Assembly: GCA_018902385.1 (NCBI GenBank)
Contig: JABSSW010000014.1
Span: 434,001 to 498,000, forward strand
Source: Physcia stellaris
Lineage: Eukaryota > Ascomycota > Lecanoromycetes > Caliciales > Physciaceae
Direction of reading: 5' to 3'
Length of the DNA stretch: 64,000 bases
Shown one piece after another: positions 23,638 to 36,240 of the stretch. Below the pieces are notes generated by a model. That model worked only from the letters and a program-made list of their open reading frames with translations. It had not been told where the DNA came from and did not search any database. Both the position numbers and the translations under genes were made by a program. Every line of letters begins with the position of its first letter. Position 1 is the stretch's first letter.

Positions 23638-26600
23638 CAATTTCATGTATTGATATGAAAAATGATTTATTTCGTCGTTATCGAAAACATGATCGCACGA
23701 TCACAATTGAACGTGTATGAAATTTACGACGTGATAAAAATTCAAAAACGCGTTGAATCGTGTCAAAAATACGTTTTTGAAATTCAAAATTTCGAATTAC
23801 AATTCATCGTCATGATGAAAAAAACATTGCAACAATGTGATGTAATGATTGCAAATTGAAAAAAAAATAAATAAAAGCGAAAGAAATTGCGAAAGCAATA
23901 AACTAAACGAATTTGCGAAATCAAATTTTGTCGATTTCGCAATATCAACATCACGAAATCATGATCATGAATTTATATGAAATGAAAACATCAAAACAAT
24001 TTCATCACGATTAATGCACAATCGATATGACATATAACATTTATTTTTGAAAAAGTTTATATTAATGTTTTCGCACGAATTGAAAAACTGAACATCGAAA
24101 TCTAAAAAACAAAATTACATTAAATTAACATGAATAAAAAATCAGACATAACAAAATCATTTTAACATCATTGTTTTTATGAATACAACATGCAAAAAAC
24201 ATCGATTTGACAACGATAAATATATTTTTTTTCATAAATTGTTATAATGATTACACGTTGTCAATTTCTTGAATTCGAAACGATGTTTTTTCAACAATAT
24301 TATTTTCATGTGTTATTGTTTTTTCTGTAATTCATAATGTAAATTGTGTTTTGACTTTACATTATCGTGATTTTTAAAAATAAATGTTTTCGATCAAGAA
24401 AAAGCAATGAAAATGTGAACATTTTCTCGATGTTTAAATTATTTTTTAATATATTATACTCGTACGTTGACGAGAAATGATAATTAAAATTAAATAATCG
24501 TTGACTTTTTTGTTTGATATTATGCAATTACGATGATATTGTTCATTTCATTGACAACGATGTTTTGATAAATTGTTGTTGTTTCAACATGTGAATATTT
24601 TCGCGTCAACACATATTCATCATTAACGTCGTTTGTAAAATCATTTTTGTTTACATGAATTTCAATTTTTTTTTTTTTTTTTGTTGTTTAAATATCACGA
24701 TCATCATCATCATGTTTCGTAACGCGAATCAATTGATCATTTGTAAATGTATTATTGAATCGAAAATGTGTATGATTTTTGATATATGTTCAAACGTATT
24801 CGATGAAATTGTTATCAACGTCAATATTTTCGTCGTAAATGAAAATGCGAAAAAATGCGCACACGTTGATTGATGTATGCGAAACTTCGTCAACGTCTAT
24901 CAAAAAGCGAATTTTTTCAATTTATTGAAATTTACGACGATCATACAATTTTTTTGACGAACGTCAATCGTTTCGTTTCGTTTCAAATCATTCATTCGAA
25001 ACAATTGAAAATTCTGATTATTCAAATAAATTTCGAATTTTAATGCTCATAATATTGTTGACGCAATTTCAAATCATCGATCGAAATGCTCGTTCGTTTT
25101 GCATTTATTACGTCGTCACGAACAATCGTGTTTTTCGCGTTTGTCGTCAAATCAAAACGCAATTTGAAACATGCGACGAATATTGATGAAAACACAAAAC
25201 GTCGAAATGTTCGTTGAATATGTTTTTTTCTTTTTTTTCGTTTCATTCGAAACGAATGAAACGATTGTTGATTTATGATGTAAATTCGATGCGCGTAGAG
25301 TTTGCGATCGCAAAAATGATATTTTCGATTTTTTTCAAAATTAGAAGTTTTTTTGTGCATGACAAAAACACGCGAACTCGTATCAATGTTGTGAAAACAA
25401 CATTGTCGAATTTCGAAACGTGTTTTTCGCAACGACAATCAAATCGTCAAAAATTGTTCATCAATCAATTTACGACAAATCGCGAACGATTGCAAAAAAT
25501 CGATTTCAATGTCGACAAAAATGAATTATTATTTTTGTTTCAAAATGAAAACGAATTCATGAATATAAACACAAAAATTCATTTTGAACACGACGACAAT
25601 TTCGACGATTTCGAATTTGACGATTTCGAAATCGAACGATTCGATTTTATCGAATTTCAAATCGTTGTTTTCGCATCAATTGAAAAAACAAAAATTTCGA
25701 ATTTTCGTTTTACAAAAACATTTACAATTTGAATTTCAAGATCGCGTCGTTTTCGCGTCGCAAAAAAAATTGTAAATGTGTTTTTTAAAAAAATTTGAAA
25801 AAAATTCATTTTTTTGATTTATAAAAAAAAATATCAAACGATGTTAAATAAAAACGAAAAAAAAATATTGAAAATTGTGTTGACGAAAAAAATCAAACAA
25901 AAAAAAATGTATCAAACGTTGACGAAAACATCGTTTTCGAACATTCAAATGAAAAATGTCGAATCAAACGACGAAAACGAAAAATAATGAAATGAAATTG
26001 TGACTTGAAATGAAATTAAACACAATTGAATTTCTGTTTCGAAAATAATTATGTTGTGTGTCGATTTCATTGCATTTTTCGTTATATACGAAATTGCAAA
26101 GAGATTTTTTTGCATTGTTGTTTGATTATGAATTTTTTTGAACTTTTTTGAAATAATCATGCTCTTTTCGCGATTGTAAAATATCATTTTGTAATTCATA
26201 TTAAGTTTGTTCAACAGTCAAACGATGCGAATGAAACGCGAAATTTGAAAAAAATAAAATCGAACGTGTTGCGACGCATAAAAAAAAAATTTGACGTCGA
26301 ACGTTAAATGTTTAAACATTATTTCAATGATCATGTATTGAAAAATTTTGTTATGAAAAACGATTTCATTGCAAACATCGTCATACACGATATTGTGAAA
26401 AAATTGACATTATTCGCATCAAAAGAAATTTGCATTGTATTTACTTTTCATTTATAAATTTCGTTGATTCGTTTTTTTTTTATTTTGTTGTTTTTTTACA
26501 TCATTCGTACGAAAATGTTTTTTAATAAATGCGATTGATTAATGAACAATCTTTTTGTATTTAGTAAATTTGATGTTGTCAAACAATTATTTTCTATAAA

Positions 26601-27232
26601 TTGTGATTTGATTTGATTTTGTTGATGTTAAAATGTTTTGATGATGTTTAATTTTTGTTTTGAATAAAAAAAAATGAATTTTTTTTTATTATTTTGATAT
26701 TTGCAGTTTGAAATGATACGAAAGCAACAATTTATAAATATTTAAAACGAAATGTTGATAATTATAACAATTGATCAATAAATATGATGAAACAGATGTT
26801 TTCATTTTTTATGTTGTTTTTTCATTTCATATGTTGATTCATGATCATTAATTCGTGAAATTGTTATTGCGAAATCGATGAAATTTAATTTCGCATTTTC
26901 GTTTAATTTTTCGTTTTTTTTTTTGTTTATTTTTTACACGACGTTTGATTTTTCATTTTCACGACGATGAATTGTAATACGAAATTTTGAGTTTTAAAAA
27001 TGTGTTTTTGACACGATTCAACGCGTTTTTATAATTTTTATCACGTCGTAAATTTCACGCACGTCAGAAATTAAAAAGATTTTTCATCGCGATGAAATGA
27101 ATTCGTTTAACAAAACGAAATCAATGACATCGAATTTCATCATCGACGACGTAATTAATAACTAGATCAAATTGTTTTTTCAATGAATTTTTTTTTTGCA
27201 ATTTTTTTTTTTTTATCATTTTCTTCGCTCGT

Positions 27233-27560
27233 GCGTTCGTTTCGTTTTTATTTTGTCACGATTTTTTTTTTTTTTTTTTCAATTTCGTTTAGACGATCAC
27301 AATTCAAACGATCATTTCGTTTTTATCATGTCACGATTTTTCTGTTTTTTTCTTTTCAATTTCGTTTAAACGATTACAATTCGAACGATCATTTCGTTCT
27401 TATTTTGTCACGATTTTTTTTTTTTTTTTTTTTTCAATTTCGACATGATTTTTTTTTTCTTTTTCAATTTCGCGTAAACGATCACAACTCAAACGATCAT
27501 TTCATTTTTATTCAATCATTTTTTTTTTTTTTTTTCACGATATTATCACATCGTTTTTAT
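27233..27560. repeat. T-rich minisatellite, about 4 imperfect units
   Basis: Units contain TTTCAATTTCG, AACGATCACAATTCAAACGA and TCATTTCGTTTTTA, separated by T runs of 8-20. The long open frame across it (27183-27716) is Phe-rich because of the T runs and is not a gene. Confidence 0.65.
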
Positions 27561-29424
27561 TTTGTCATGATTTTTCTTTTTTGTCATTTTCAATCGTTGT
27601 TTCATCGCGTTTATCGTTTTTCAATCAAGTCAATCGACAATTTTTTTTTCAACTTCGTATTTTGCGCAAAATATTCACGAGTTCTCAACATCGTTATCAC
27701 AACAACAAAAAAGTGATGTTTGTTGTCTGTTATATTTCACATATTAACATTGATTTCAAGTCAGTCAATTAAATGTCGAAACGCGAATTCGATAATCAAA
27801 CATTATTATAACGTTTTCATTGAATTCAGAACTGTTATTGTTCGATTTTTTCAATTGTAACATCAGATGTTTATCACACGAATCGAATTCGAACATTTTC
27901 TGAATGAAAATTTATCATTTACAATTTAAATCGCAATTTTAATCATTAAATTAACAAGTCGATTTCATTTCGTTAAATTATTGATTATTTATTTGCATAT
28001 ATAAACACGATGCGTCATTCAAGAAATCTTATATGTTTTTTTTTTTTTCAATTTTTTTTTCATTCTTTTTTTTTTTTCGAAATTTTTGCATTTGTGTCAA
28101 TCATCGTTTCACGAAAATCAGCATTCAACATTGAACATATTCATTAATTTTTATTTAGTCGTTTTACTTTATCGTCACATTCTCGCAAAAATAATGTTTA
28201 TTTTTCAAATTTTTTTGAGTTTGCTCATCGAAATCATTTGAAATTTGTTCATCATATAACATCAAAAATTCTATTATAATTGTCATGCATGATTTGATTT
28301 TTGAAAAACTGTTTTTCGAACTGATCGAATTATAAATGAACAAAATGATTGTTTCAGACGAAAAAAAATGAAATGAAATACATTTGTCTTGTATTGTTAA
28401 TATTAAGATTTTAGATTAACGTATTTGAATTTAACATTGAAATGCAAACATCATATAGTACAACAAACATATTTTCAGTAATAGTTTTTGCATTCAATAT
28501 TAAATTTTTTGTATTTTACAAAACAGTATATTCATTTTCATACAAAATGTTCATATCACAAATAATAATATCAAAATTCAAATCATTAATGACGAAATCA
28601 TTGTAATCAATATTTTAATTCATGTTTCGAATATTTGAATTTTTGATTTTATTTTTTTCATTCAAGATTTCGATAATCACATTAAATGCAATTCTAATTT
28701 TTTCAATTTTCTTATTTTTTTTTGAAAAAAGCAATTTGAATTATATGCGAAAACTATGTGCATCGTTTTCAATGACAATTTTTTGAAATGTAAAGATGTT
28801 TGATGTCGTATCTTGTTGAGTTTTCAAAAAATAATGACGTATTGTTGATAACGTTATGCGAATATGAAATGTATGATGTTTGATTTTCGAAATAACGAAT
28901 TTCAACGAAAAAAAAAATTCGTTTTCAAACATCAAATAACACGAAAAGCAAATATCATGATGTGAATTTGTTTCACGCATCTTGCATTTTCATGTGAAAT
29001 CAATGATAATTCATGAAATTCGCATACATGTATGATTTTAATCGTACGTTTCAACATTTTCAAAGAATAATAGCATCGAACGTCGAAGAAATAATTGTAT
29101 TGATGATTTTAATTGTTGAAAAAAATATTTTTCGATTGAAATTTATTTATGAATACATGTTATAATGTTATCAACGTCGACGTGATTGTTTTTGAACATT
29201 TTGCTTTTTATTAAATTTTTAATCAAACAATCATATTTTTCAATTTTCTGAAAAAGTTGAATTACTTTATGTTCAAATTCGAATCATGATTTTCGTCATT
29301 CGCGTTTTCATAATCATCATCGTTGAATAAATGATCGAAATCGTTTTCGTTTTCGAAAACATTGTCAAAATTATCGAAATTGTCGTTGAACATTTTTATT
29401 GACTTTTCAGTCATCATTTTATTG

Positions 29425-29480
29425 CGTGTGATATTTCGATTTCGATCATTGCGATTTCGATCATCGCGATTTCGATCACG
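29425..29480. repeat. 15-bp tandem repeat (GATTTCGATCATTGC type)
   Basis: About three to four consecutive units of a 15-bp sequence. On the minus strand they read as Asp/Arg/Asn repeats (RDRNRDDRNRND). Confidence 0.6.
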
Positions 29481-29729
29481 TCTTGATGTATTTTGAATTT
29501 CAATCGATTGCGTCATTTTGACAATTTTCTTTCGTGTAATTTTGATTTCGATCAATTTCGTTTTTTTGTTTCGAATTGTCATATCTGAAAGTTTCGACTC
29601 ATGATCAGAAAAATTTCGATCGATGAATTTTGATTTTCGTTTTTTGATTCGAATTGTTGTGTCGTTTTTGTTTTGTAATTTTCGATGTCTGTTTTTCAAT
29701 TCGATGATTGCAAATTTTTTGTTTGTCAT

Positions 29730-30045
29730 TTCAATAACGTCGACGTCGTTAACATCGAAAATATAATCAACATTTATGACATTGTCAATATCATCAGCGT
29801 GATCAAAACTAAAAACATTGTTTTCGTCGTGAACAGAGTTGAGAGCATCATCATTATCGAAAACACGAACAAAATTCGAAAAAATATCGTCATTCGAATG
29901 ATCAACAATTGAATTTTCGTCATTATCGTCAACATCGAAAACATCGTCATCATTGACAACAAAATCGTCATTTCGATCAATATCGACGACATCATTATTT
30001 TCGAAAACACGATCAAAATTGAAAACATCGTTTTCATCGTCAATC
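29730..30045. repeat. Degenerate repeat of CATCGAAAAC / TCGTCATTATCG units
   Basis: Roughly 300 bp is composed of recurring ATCGAAAACA, TCATCATT and CGATCAAAATT words with no fixed period. It is low complexity and shows no gene. Confidence 0.45.
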
Positions 30046-30262
30046 GATGAAACGAGAAAAACGAAACGTGATTGAAATCGATTGCGAAAAAATCGATTGC
30101 GATTATTTCATAGCACGTATTTTACGTCAAAAAAACGTTTTTTTTTGTCAAAAATAATCGAATTCGAATTCGAATTCGAATCGACGTGCGTAATCAATGA
30201 ATTTCAAAAACGAATGATATCAAATTTCGATGTGATGAAAAAAAATTTAAATTTTAACAATT

Positions 30263-31010
30263 TCAAATGAAAATGAAACAATCGAAACGAAAACAACGAT
30301 GCATTTTCAAATCGATTTTTTCGAATAATTTCAAGAAATTTCGTATATTGTGAACATACGAGATATTTGTTGTGATATTGTGAATGTCAATACACGATTC
30401 AAAAAAATGTGTATTCGACTTTTTTTTGATTTTGATGAATCGTTTGTATTGTTTTTCGATTTTGTGCAAAGCGTGAAATGTAATTCGAATAAACAAATCG
30501 CAATAAAATTGTCGATTAAATTTCGTAATTGCTGATTTCGTTCGAATTTGTTCAACGATTTCGAAATAATTCTCATATTGTTTAAAAAATAAAATTTTCA
30601 AACGTTTGATTACAAACTTCATATTGTCAATAAAGCATTTGAACATTTGTTTCAAAATGCGATGATCGTTTTCAATTCGAAAAAATTTATGAACGTTGAA
30701 ATGCAACATGTCGTTGATGTTGTAATTGCAAAAACAACGTCGTCATGAAACATCAAGTCAGATTTTGCGCAAATACACGATTTCGTCGCGATGAAAACGT
30801 TCGTATTTATTTTTCAAATTTTTTCAAATTAGTTTGTAATTTTCACGAATGAAAACGTGAACAATTTCGAATCAATGTTTCATGAATTGCTGTCATTTTT
30901 GTTCGATTTTGTCATCGTTGAAAGAATGTTTGCAATGTTTTCGAATTTTCTTGTTCATGTGATAAATGAAAAAAAAAATGTTTGTTGTTGAATATCGAAA
31001 TTCGAAAACT
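30263..31010 (-). pseudogene. Mutator-like (MULE) transposase relic, C-terminal part
   Basis: Reading the minus strand, the segment FIYHMNKKIRKHCKHSF resembles the conserved CxWHxNKN region of MULE transposases. Then come IVYLRKI-stop-LD, FNVHKFFRIENDHRILK (the usual TTSRVExAHxxLK position), a long helical stretch, and FHALHKIEKQYKRF (position of VTPYALxxLxxQYE). Two TGA stops fall where Trp is expected. MULE transposases are DDE enzymes, and their catalytic part should lie above 31.0 kb but is not readable. The last clean ORF is 30263-30709. It was recognised by motif order only, and no terminal inverted repeats were assigned. Confidence 0.65.
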
Positions 31011-32617
31011 TCGAACAATACTCAATTCGAAATGAAAACGATTACAAAAAAAAATTGAAAATTTAATCGTCGATACAGTTGATCGATATCAAACATCATT
31101 CATGTCAAATTCGTTCTATTTTTCGTATTAACAAAAATCAAATCTCAGTAAAAATTAATGTTTAATGAAATTTATTTCAAAAAAACAAACATCGACAATT
31201 CGTATTGTTTGACTTTGCAAATGTTATTCAACACGAAAATTTCGAAATTTTTGAATAGAAGATCGACGACATATTTGTTGACAAAAAAAAATTTATTCAC
31301 ACGATCGTGATATTTCACATCGCGACGATTTTAAAATCAATTAATATAATCGAAATCGAAAACGTCGTGCAAAATTTTCATAAAAATGACAATGTTCAAT
31401 TTTTGCGTCTTGATTTTTTTTTTCGCATTGTAAATGTTTTGAAAAATGAAAAAATGATTGAAATGATTCGTGATCAAATCATTCAAAATCTCGATCGAAA
31501 TCATGTTTATGTTTGTTAAATTGAAAATTGAATTTGTCGATCAGAAAATTGATTTTTTTCGCTTGCAATTGCGATTTTTTTCAAAATTTCGTTTGTCATT
31601 TGATGTTTGTGATGTACACGAAAATTTTTCGCTGAAACGAACGAATGATTATGAAATTTCGTTTTGATCGTGAACTTTCATTGCGTCGCACGAACGTTTT
31701 TGTAACATGTGATTTTTCATGAACAAACTTGATCGCATACAAACGTCGCTTTAAAACGTTTCGTGATGATTGAATCATTTTTTATGATTGAATGATAATT
31801 TGATCGTCTGATTGTGATATTGTAATCATGATTTCGAACGTAAATTATGAAAACGTCATGTTTTGTTTCAAAAATATGATGTCATACAACAAACTCAATT
31901 GATTCGTTCGAAAAAAATGTTTCGACGATTGTGAAAAATGCGAAAAATTGATTGTTCGTCATTTTGATGTGATCAAATCATTATGAACAAAAACAATTGA
32001 TTGTCAACGATTAATTAATCGAAATTTGTAAAAACGAATTCAATCGTACGTCGTTGATAATTTTACAATAACAAAATCGAATTGTTGAAATTTCGAACAA
32101 CGATAATAAAAAAAAATGATAATGATATTTTGCGTCTGATATTTGCTTTTGTTTGAAATAATATTTTCAAAAAAAATCGTATGTCGTTGACTTCAAAATC
32201 TAAAAACGATGATTGAATCGATTTGATTTCAAGCATTTTTCATCGTACGTCAAAAATGATTTTTGAACGAAAACAAAAAAACGTTATATGCGAAATTGAT
32301 TGTAATGCAATAAAATCGAAAATGTTTGTTACAAAAAATGTTTTCGTCTGATGTATGTTTTTTTTGAAAATGATGTTTTCAAATATGATCGTATCGCGTT
32401 GATTTCAAAATCGATAAATTGTGATCGAATCGATTTGATTTCAAACATTTTTCATCGTACGTCAATTATACAATGTTGACGAAATCAACAAAACATTGAT
32501 TGTTGAATTAATGATGTTGCGATAAAAACGAAAATGTTTGTTACGAAAAATGAAACGACGACATCATCACAACATGATTTGTTTACGCGATTTCATTTTC
32601 GCGATTACACGTGTTAA
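31011..32617. other. Hypermutated AT-rich DNA up to the island edge
   Basis: This may contain the N-terminal and catalytic part of the MULE on the minus strand, but I could not read it. Short repeats of the form GAAAATGTTTGTTAC..AAAATG and TTTTCATCGTACGTCAA occur twice, near 32.2-32.3 and 32.45-32.55 kb. No intact frame. Confidence 0.4.
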
Positions 32618-32620
32618 AAT

Positions 32621-32651
32621 TAGTCAATAGAAGTCGAGCTTTTATTGACTA
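32621..32651. repeat. Inverted repeat TAGTCAATA / TATTGACTA at the block edge
   Basis: Two 9-bp perfect arms with a 13-bp spacer sit exactly where AT-rich DNA changes to normal composition. A related ATTGACTTCTATTATAAC sequence lies at about 22.4 kb. The pair could be remnants of element ends. Confidence 0.45.
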
Positions 32652-32759
32652 TACTATAGCGTGACGCTAATAACGCCACGCGCGGTTTGCATTTTCAGAC
32701 TTCGAGACTGTCAATCTGCAGGTAGAATATGCGTTCCAAAATCCAGACACGATCAGACC

Positions 32760-33518
32760 ATGCCTAACGGAATATTAGGACGGGAAAGGCGCTTTCATGA
32801 CAGTGTGAAGCTTGAAGTCTTGCAGGATCCTGAATCTCCTATTTCCACCAAAGAAAAATTGCCTACCAGAGAAAGCATAACAGGCCGCGTCAGGAGATTT
32901 CTGTTGCAACATCGCGTTAGTGCCTTCTATTACAAGCAATGGAGTGCCTTCTACGACAAGCCATGGCGTGCCTTCTATTACAAGCCATGGACGCAACTCG
33001 CCGTACGCGGAATACTGAAAACCGTCAATGCCATCGCAATTGGCTATTTCGTGATCCGATACGGCTATCACACAGTCGTGTTCGGTAAATGCTCCATGCC
33101 CTGGAGAAACCTCGGCGCTTTGTTGTCACATTCGGCATCGATGAGTGTGGTAAGCTAGCATCGGATTCCTTAATTCCTTAATGCCTACTACTATATCTTT
33201 CGCTGAAACACGCGCTAGATTACGATGCACATGTTTACGGGTGGCTACCGATGCTACCACATGCTCAAGTATCCTGCCGAAGACCCCTTGACAAGAACCA
33301 ACGATCGCCATGTCACTCTCCAGGTAGCGCCTGAAATCCAATTTGCGGAATCGATCCTTAGCCTTGTATGCAGTGTTGGCTGGATTGTGCACGCGACAAT
33401 CCTGGATGCGGGATCTCTTGCACCACAGCCAGTGGCGATAACCTTGGCGGGATTATGTCTTTCAATGGCGTACGTTCACAACATTGCTATCAGTGGAGAT
33501 GAACTGATAGACGTATAG
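32760..33518 (+). CDS. Putative membrane protein, 229 aa, one intron
   Basis: Exon 1 is 32760-33149 and exon 2 is 33219-33518. The 69-nt intron starts GTAAGC and ends CTAG, phase 0. The start was chosen at ATG 32760, which has a good context (ACCATGCC). A cytoplasmic-type N-terminus is followed by a near-perfect triple repeat, AFYYKQW / AFYDKPW / AFYYKPW (about residues 60-82). Hydrophobic segments follow at ILKTVNAIAIGYFVIRYGY, ILSLVCSVGWIVHATIL and ITLAGLCLSMAYVHNIAI, suggesting three membrane passes. I do not recognise the family. The gene sits at the inner edge of the island, about 110 bp from hypermutated DNA. Confidence 0.65.
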
Positions 33519-33659
33519 AGGATTCTGTTTTTGGGCCGACTGGCTCGTTAAACAGGAGCTTGAGTACGAGCCTCAGTTCTCACAAAAGAAGCATACATAA
33601 GTTTATCTCATTGATGATGGGAGTCTACCTACTTTGTGACGAGCAGACAGTCACAAAAG

Positions 33660-35501
33660 CTATGTTCGAAACAAGAGCGGATCTACTTCGCCGTCCACCG
33701 GAACACCCGCTGTCCGATTTTCGGTGAGCCTTTGCAGAGTACCACAGATGTCAGCAAATTTCTTCTCGATCCGAACCGAGCGGCGATTTCCCTCGCCAAA
33801 CCACTGCGAGGCTTCAAACCCGGCCTCGATGCAGCGTTCCCGAGCCTTTTCAAGTAGAGAGATAGCGCTATCAATGGCAGAGATTAGCAACGCTACGCTG
33901 CTGCTATGACTGGAGTCGAGCTTCGTTCGAGCAAGTTGATTGTGGGCTCGCCAGCAAGCTGTTTTCGCCAGACCCTCCAGGGCTGCATATCGAATCTTCG
34001 CTTTCGCGTACCCTCCCAAAGCTTCAGATTTATGGAGAGCATCTCGAAAGACCCGTTCCGCATCGTCAATCCTGTTGCTGCAGAGGTGATCATCGGCAAC
34101 GTTGGTGAGTGTCCACAAGACACTGGACTTCCGATCGCCATAGAATGCTTCTTGCTCAGAAAGTAAATTTGCCCTAACTACTTGCCGCGTGCCGTCGGTG
34201 CCCGTATGGTAGAGGCAATCGCAATAACGTTCCTTGAGATAGAGCAACTTCCAGTGCGCTGGATCCGTGCGCGGAACATCCGCCTGTTCAAAGGAGTTTA
34301 CCATGCTCTCCATGACTCTCAATAGCTCATCCGATATTCGCTCGGCTTCTGTCAGCTTGACAAGCATCTGCTGGATGGGATTCCCCTTCGGCACCCGGTA
34401 TATAGATAGCCTGGCTGTGTGTTCCACTAACATTTTGAGTATATATTGCAAGGCCGGATGTTTCTGCGCACGCACTGCCAGTTCACTGGCCGCCGTAAAG
34501 AGCTGAGCTAAGCCCATCGGATGGTCGTCGTCCAGAATGGCTTCCACTCTGATGAATGCGCTGCTAAAACAATCGTGGGCCTTCGAGGGCTCGCTCTGAT
34601 ACAGCAGTGCAGAGATCCCGTTCTGTATTTCAAGCCCAAAACGCCCATGTTCCGTCTCCATGTGCACCTTCGGCTCAATGTGCCCCTTAATCCGAGGTTG
34701 ACTTCTATAATAAGAGCAATACATTGTCGCGAAATCTACCATGTGCTCAGAATAAACGTATTGCTCTGGGGGTCTTATCGGCTTCGGAAGATCATCCCAA
34801 GGTAGAGTCGCCGAGCCCTGTGGATGGGACGATGGCTCGGCGAGACGCCGCATCAATGCTCCTGTCTTGTTCTGCGGCATCGCTAGGGCGACAGTATCCA
34901 ATGCCATTGAAAGACCATTCTCAGAGGAGCCTTCTGAAGCCGAAGAAGAATCGTTTGCTGCAGGTGGGATCAAATCTACACCAGACTCGGGTCGCAAGTC
35001 TACACCAGACTCGGGTCGCAAGTCTACACCAGACTCGGGTCGCAAGTCTACACCAGACTCAGGTCGAAACCCCTGGAGATTCTGCAGATGCCAAGTAACA
35101 GGATCATAGTTGCGCTTACGACGGTAGGAATGTAGGATTTTGCTCAAGCTTACTTCCCTGTTGCGAATCAAGAATACCGGTTCGCTGGATGGCCAGTTCC
35201 TTCCATTGTAGAGTTGAATCGCCTGATGCAAAGCTGTACGCATTTCGTTAGGTTTGAGTTTTTTGTCTAGGCCCCACTCAGTAATTTTTCCCTTCAATTT
35301 GGCAAAACTAAGTCTACCTCAGCAAAGATTCATGGGATTATGAGACACAAGAGTAGGCTGGTGTAGAACTGACCTGGGATTGAATCCAGCATCTCTCAGC
35401 TCTTGATGAACCTGCTCTCTAGTCAAGTTTTGTTCGACATAAAGGTCATCAACGCGTTCCTTCTGAGCTTCCCACTCCAGATGAGAGTACTGTGCCGTCA
35501 T
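33660..35501 (-). CDS. Clr5-domain protein, 591 aa, one intron
   Basis: Exon 1 is 35501-35374 and exon 2 is 35307-33660. The intron 35308-35373 (GTCAGT..TTAG) joins the two halves of the domain in frame. Residues about 7-56 match the Clr5 domain: WEAQKERVDDLYVEQNLT, then GFNPSFAKLKGKITEWGLDK and KLK. In fission yeast, Clr5 acts in heterochromatic silencing; in filamentous fungi the domain heads many proteins of unknown role. Residues about 120-155 hold four tandem copies of RPESGVDL. The rest is helical and probably repeat-like, with no named domain, as is common in this family. The gene lies alone between two hypermutated blocks, and its codon use and composition are normal. Confidence 0.85.
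34972..35067. repeat. 24-bp minisatellite inside the Clr5 gene, 4 units
   Basis: Four consecutive 24-bp units (34972, 34996, 35020, 35044), nearly identical, encode RPESGVDL on the minus strand. The multiple of three keeps the frame under copy-number change. Confidence 0.9.
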
Positions 35502-36240
35502 TCTGCTAGATGATGGCCGTCGTGATTGTTGCGACGATAACGTTGTACTAATTGCGAAATTGCAAGGCTATGCACGCGAGCGCTTGAATGGGTGAGATAC
35601 TTTAGGCGTCTGACAAGGAGAGCAACGGCCTTTTAAAAGGTTTTTGACGATAGGTGCAACGGCCAAAGATGCATTTGCAATGAGTGAGGCTCGCATGTAC
35701 TGCCAGGTTACTCAACATTTCCTGACATACCATAAGTTAGTGTTTTAGAAGACCACAGCTGCTGGCGTATGCAAGCTCGACGCTCATCCAAAACAGATAT
35801 CGCACGGAATTGGCGCCTCACAGCGTGCTACTGTACTGTACAGCGTCTGCATGAATGTAATGACGGCTCGCATTCGATGGCCTTTGGCCCTAGTTTGCAG
35901 ATCAGTCTGCAGCAAGCAGCTTGTGTCTATCACGGCCACGGCCAGAGCATCGTACGAGTACACGTCTGTTGGATTGCTATCGGTCGTTGCAGGATCGAAT
36001 AGGTAGCATTCGATAGCGCCGCCCATAGAGCGGTTAGCCGAATGTGCAGGCTTTTTGTACTAGCGTGCAGAGCCTCTTGTCCTAGCGTGCAGAGCCTTTT
36101 CTCCTGGCGTGCAGAGCCTTTTACCCTAACGTGCAGAGCGTTTTGTTATAGTAGTGTACCGCATTTGGGCAGCGTCGCATATGCTTGAGCTGATCTCTCC
36201 GCCCGAAGGAGGCTTACCTTAACGAAATCATCTGGATCCT
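35502..36240. other. Intergenic DNA, no supported gene
   Basis: Open frames at 35769-36002 and 35784-36026 minus overlap each other and have no domain. A 22-bp tandem repeat is listed separately. AT content rises abruptly after about 36.24 kb. Confidence 0.45.
36060..36147. repeat. 22-bp tandem repeat, 4 units
   Basis: Units of the form CTAGCGTGCAGAGCCTTTTC start at 36060, 36082, 36104 and 36126. A fifth degenerate unit precedes them (GAATGTGCAGGCTTTTTGTA). Confidence 0.9.

Larger units (their letters stand above)
16526..30262. other. Hypermutated AT-rich DNA, origin not identified
   Basis: About 13.7 kb almost lacks CC and GG and has long A and T runs. Open frames are short (longest about 180 codons), rich in Phe, Lys, Asn, Ile and Ser, and match nothing I can name. 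It holds several local repeats, listed separately. It is most likely old transposon sequence mutated beyond recognition. A minus-strand frame at 29262-29729 is rich in Asp, Asn and Arg and contains small repeats. Confidence 0.55.

Noticed and set aside
27183-27716. 177-codon ORF as a gene
   Set aside because: It is a run of Phe codons from T tracts in a minisatellite.
16526-30262. Regional centromere
   Set aside because: AT-rich repeats are compatible with one, but nothing in the sequence alone distinguishes it from an ordinary mutated transposon block; CENP-A data would be needed.
11845-32640. Canonical CpA-to-TpA RIP as the cause of the AT-rich block
   Set aside because: CpA/TpG dinucleotides are abundant and fully preserved in the 119-bp pair, while CpC/CpT are lost.
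11845-32640. Methyl-CpG deamination as the cause
   Set aside because: CpG is abundant and preserved in both repeat pairs.
36060-36147. CRISPR-like array
   Set aside because: Units are contiguous 22-bp tandem repeats without spacers, in a eukaryote.
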